Part shown: positions 5,008 to 5,786 of the stretch, one piece after another
How the letters are laid out: each line of letters starts with the position of its first letter
How positions within the stretch are numbered: the stretch's first letter is position 1
Assembly: GCA_026387115.1 (NCBI GenBank)
Contig: JAPLMI010000068.1
Coordinates: 1 to 5,786, forward strand
DNA from: Candidatus Omnitrophota bacterium
Lineage (GTDB): Bacteria; Omnitrophota; Gorgyraeia; 2-01-FULL-45-10
Reading direction: 5' to 3'
Length of the DNA stretch: 5,786 nt
Program-made: the position numbers and the translations under genes
Notes under the pieces: generated by a model
What the model saw: only the letters and a program-made list of their open reading frames with translations
The model's database searches: none
What the model was told of the DNA's origin: nothing

Positions 5008-5786
5008 CGTCTTCCGATACGCGCTTTCGTCGGTGATATGCGTCGCCTCCATCGCCGCATCGGCGCTCGCACAGGAAGAATCTTCACTCGCTCTGAACGC
5101 GAAGGCGCTCGACCTCAAGCAGCAGGGTAAATACGCCGAGTCGGTCGTTATAGCCCGGCGCTCACTTGAGCTCTCAAAAAAAGTTTTCGGCCCCTATCAC
5201 GATAACACCATAGAATCCCTGAAGACGCTTGCCGAAATATACAGATCCCAGGGTAAATTCCAAAGACAAGAAGGCCTGTTGAAAAGGATACTCGCGATAA
5301 AGACGCTTTCAATGGGCGATAAGGTCACCGAAAAGGATTATGCGGAAATAGCCGGCGCCCTGAGGAGCCTCGCGAAATTTTACAGAGACAGAAGAAGGTA
5401 TGTAAAAGCGGAAAAGGTAATGCGGCGCGCGATAAATTTCGAAGAGAAGATACGCGGAGAAGATTACCCCGGACGCTCAGATGATCTTGCCGATATGATA
5501 GGATTGCTTGAAGCGCAAGGGCGGGTTCAGGAAACAACAGCCCTCTACGAAAAGTTGCTGCCCGCGCTCGAAAGGTCCGGCCCGGCCAAAGACGAGAATG
5601 TGGCGAGAGCCCTGGGCAAGCTCGCTCAGGCATATTTATCCCAGAAGCGTTACGCCGACGCCGAGGGTTTATTGAAGCGCTCCATCGATATAACCGAAAG
5701 GATCCTCGGCCCCGACGACAGGAGCTTAAGCGTCTATCTCAATAACCTCGCCGTCGTCTATTCGCGCCAGCGTAAATACACCGACG
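4973..5786 (+). CDS. Exported TPR-repeat protein (3' end outside window)
   Basis: At least 271 residues, open to the window edge. The ATG at 4973 overlaps the previous gene by 35 bases and is the best start, because it gives a complete Sec signal peptide: basic MKRKLRSPRQ, hydrophobic core at about 16-33, and a signal peptidase I site SALA-QEE after residue 34. Later in-frame TTG and GTG codons would cut into the signal. The ATG at 5038 is out of frame. The mature part consists of helical repeats of about 42 residues, matching kinesin-light-chain-type TPRs. Repeat helices begin near 44, 86, 133, 175, 217 and 259, with typical pieces such as GKYAES, LAEIYRSQGKF, YADAEGLLKRSI and LNNLAVVYSRQRKY. 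TPRs bind proteins, so a periplasmic assembly or docking role is likely. As the fifth gene of the cluster it may bind the coiled coil of the preceding membrane protein (inference). Any domain beyond the repeats is unseen. Confidence 0.85.
   Translation, partial: MKRKLRSPRQTSVFRYALSSVICVASIAASALAQEESSLALNAKALDLKQQGKYAESVVIARRSLELSKKVFGPYHDNTIESLKTLAEIYRSQGKFQRQEGLLKRILAIKTLSMGDKVTEKDYAEIAGALRSLAKFYRDRRRYVKAEKVMRRAINFEEKIRGEDYPGRSDDLADMIGLLEAQGRVQETTALYEKLLPALERSGPAKDENVARALGKLAQAYLSQKRYADAEGLLKRSIDITERILGPDDRSLSVYLNNLAVVYSRQRKYTD

Noticed and set aside
4606..5118. Open minus-strand frame of 170 codons across the junction of the second membrane protein and TPR genes
   Set aside because: Low-complexity translation with no recognisable motif. 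Two well-supported + strand genes cover the region.
5325..5633. Open minus-strand frame of 102 codons
   Set aside because: It lies wholly inside the TPR gene, whose repeats are unmistakable.

Overview
The window reads as bacterial chromosomal DNA, probably from a diderm (Gram-negative-type) organism. It has an RlpA-like cell-wall protein, exported proteins with Sec signal peptides, a sigma-70-type promoter, Shine-Dalgarno sites and densely packed genes on one strand. Base composition looks roughly balanced by eye, with heavy use of ATA (Ile) and AAG/AAA (Lys) codons. Together with the coiled-coil and TPR-rich gene content this reminds me of uncultured lineages such as Omnitrophota. That placement is an impression, not a result. 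All supported genes are on the + strand.

Left part (1-1128): the C-terminal end of a PIF1/RecD-like DNA helicase, followed 13 bases later by a DnaQ-like (DEDDh) 3'-5' exonuclease with an ExoX-like C-terminal region. They look like an ordinary DNA-repair or processing pair. Next comes a short AT-rich gap and a small secreted RlpA-like double-psi beta-barrel protein (1261-1665, GTG start). Two positions known to matter for lytic transglycosylase activity in RlpA are changed in it.

Right part (1676-5786): a strong promoter (TTGACA, 18 bases, TAAAAT) and a leader of about 100 bases that can fold into a long imperfect hairpin, followed by a perfect 9-bp hairpin whose 3' arm touches the ribosome binding site. 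Behind it lies a tightly packed, probably translationally coupled cluster of five genes. In order they are: a small one-pass membrane protein with a cytoplasmic coiled coil; a 518-residue coiled-coil protein with an internal 98-residue duplication; an orphan ParA/Soj-type ATPase; a second one-pass membrane protein with a coiled coil, probably on the outer face; and an exported TPR protein that runs off the window. Gaps are 14, 1, -23 and -35 bases.

No ParB-like gene is visible beside the ATPase. My reading, which is inference, is that the five proteins form a ParA-driven positioning or scaffold system linking cytoplasm, inner membrane and periplasm. This cluster, with its structured leader, is the best candidate here for an undescribed system. 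No tRNA, rRNA, CRISPR array, insertion sequence or convincing intrinsic terminator was seen, and there is no gene-free stretch longer than 300 bases.
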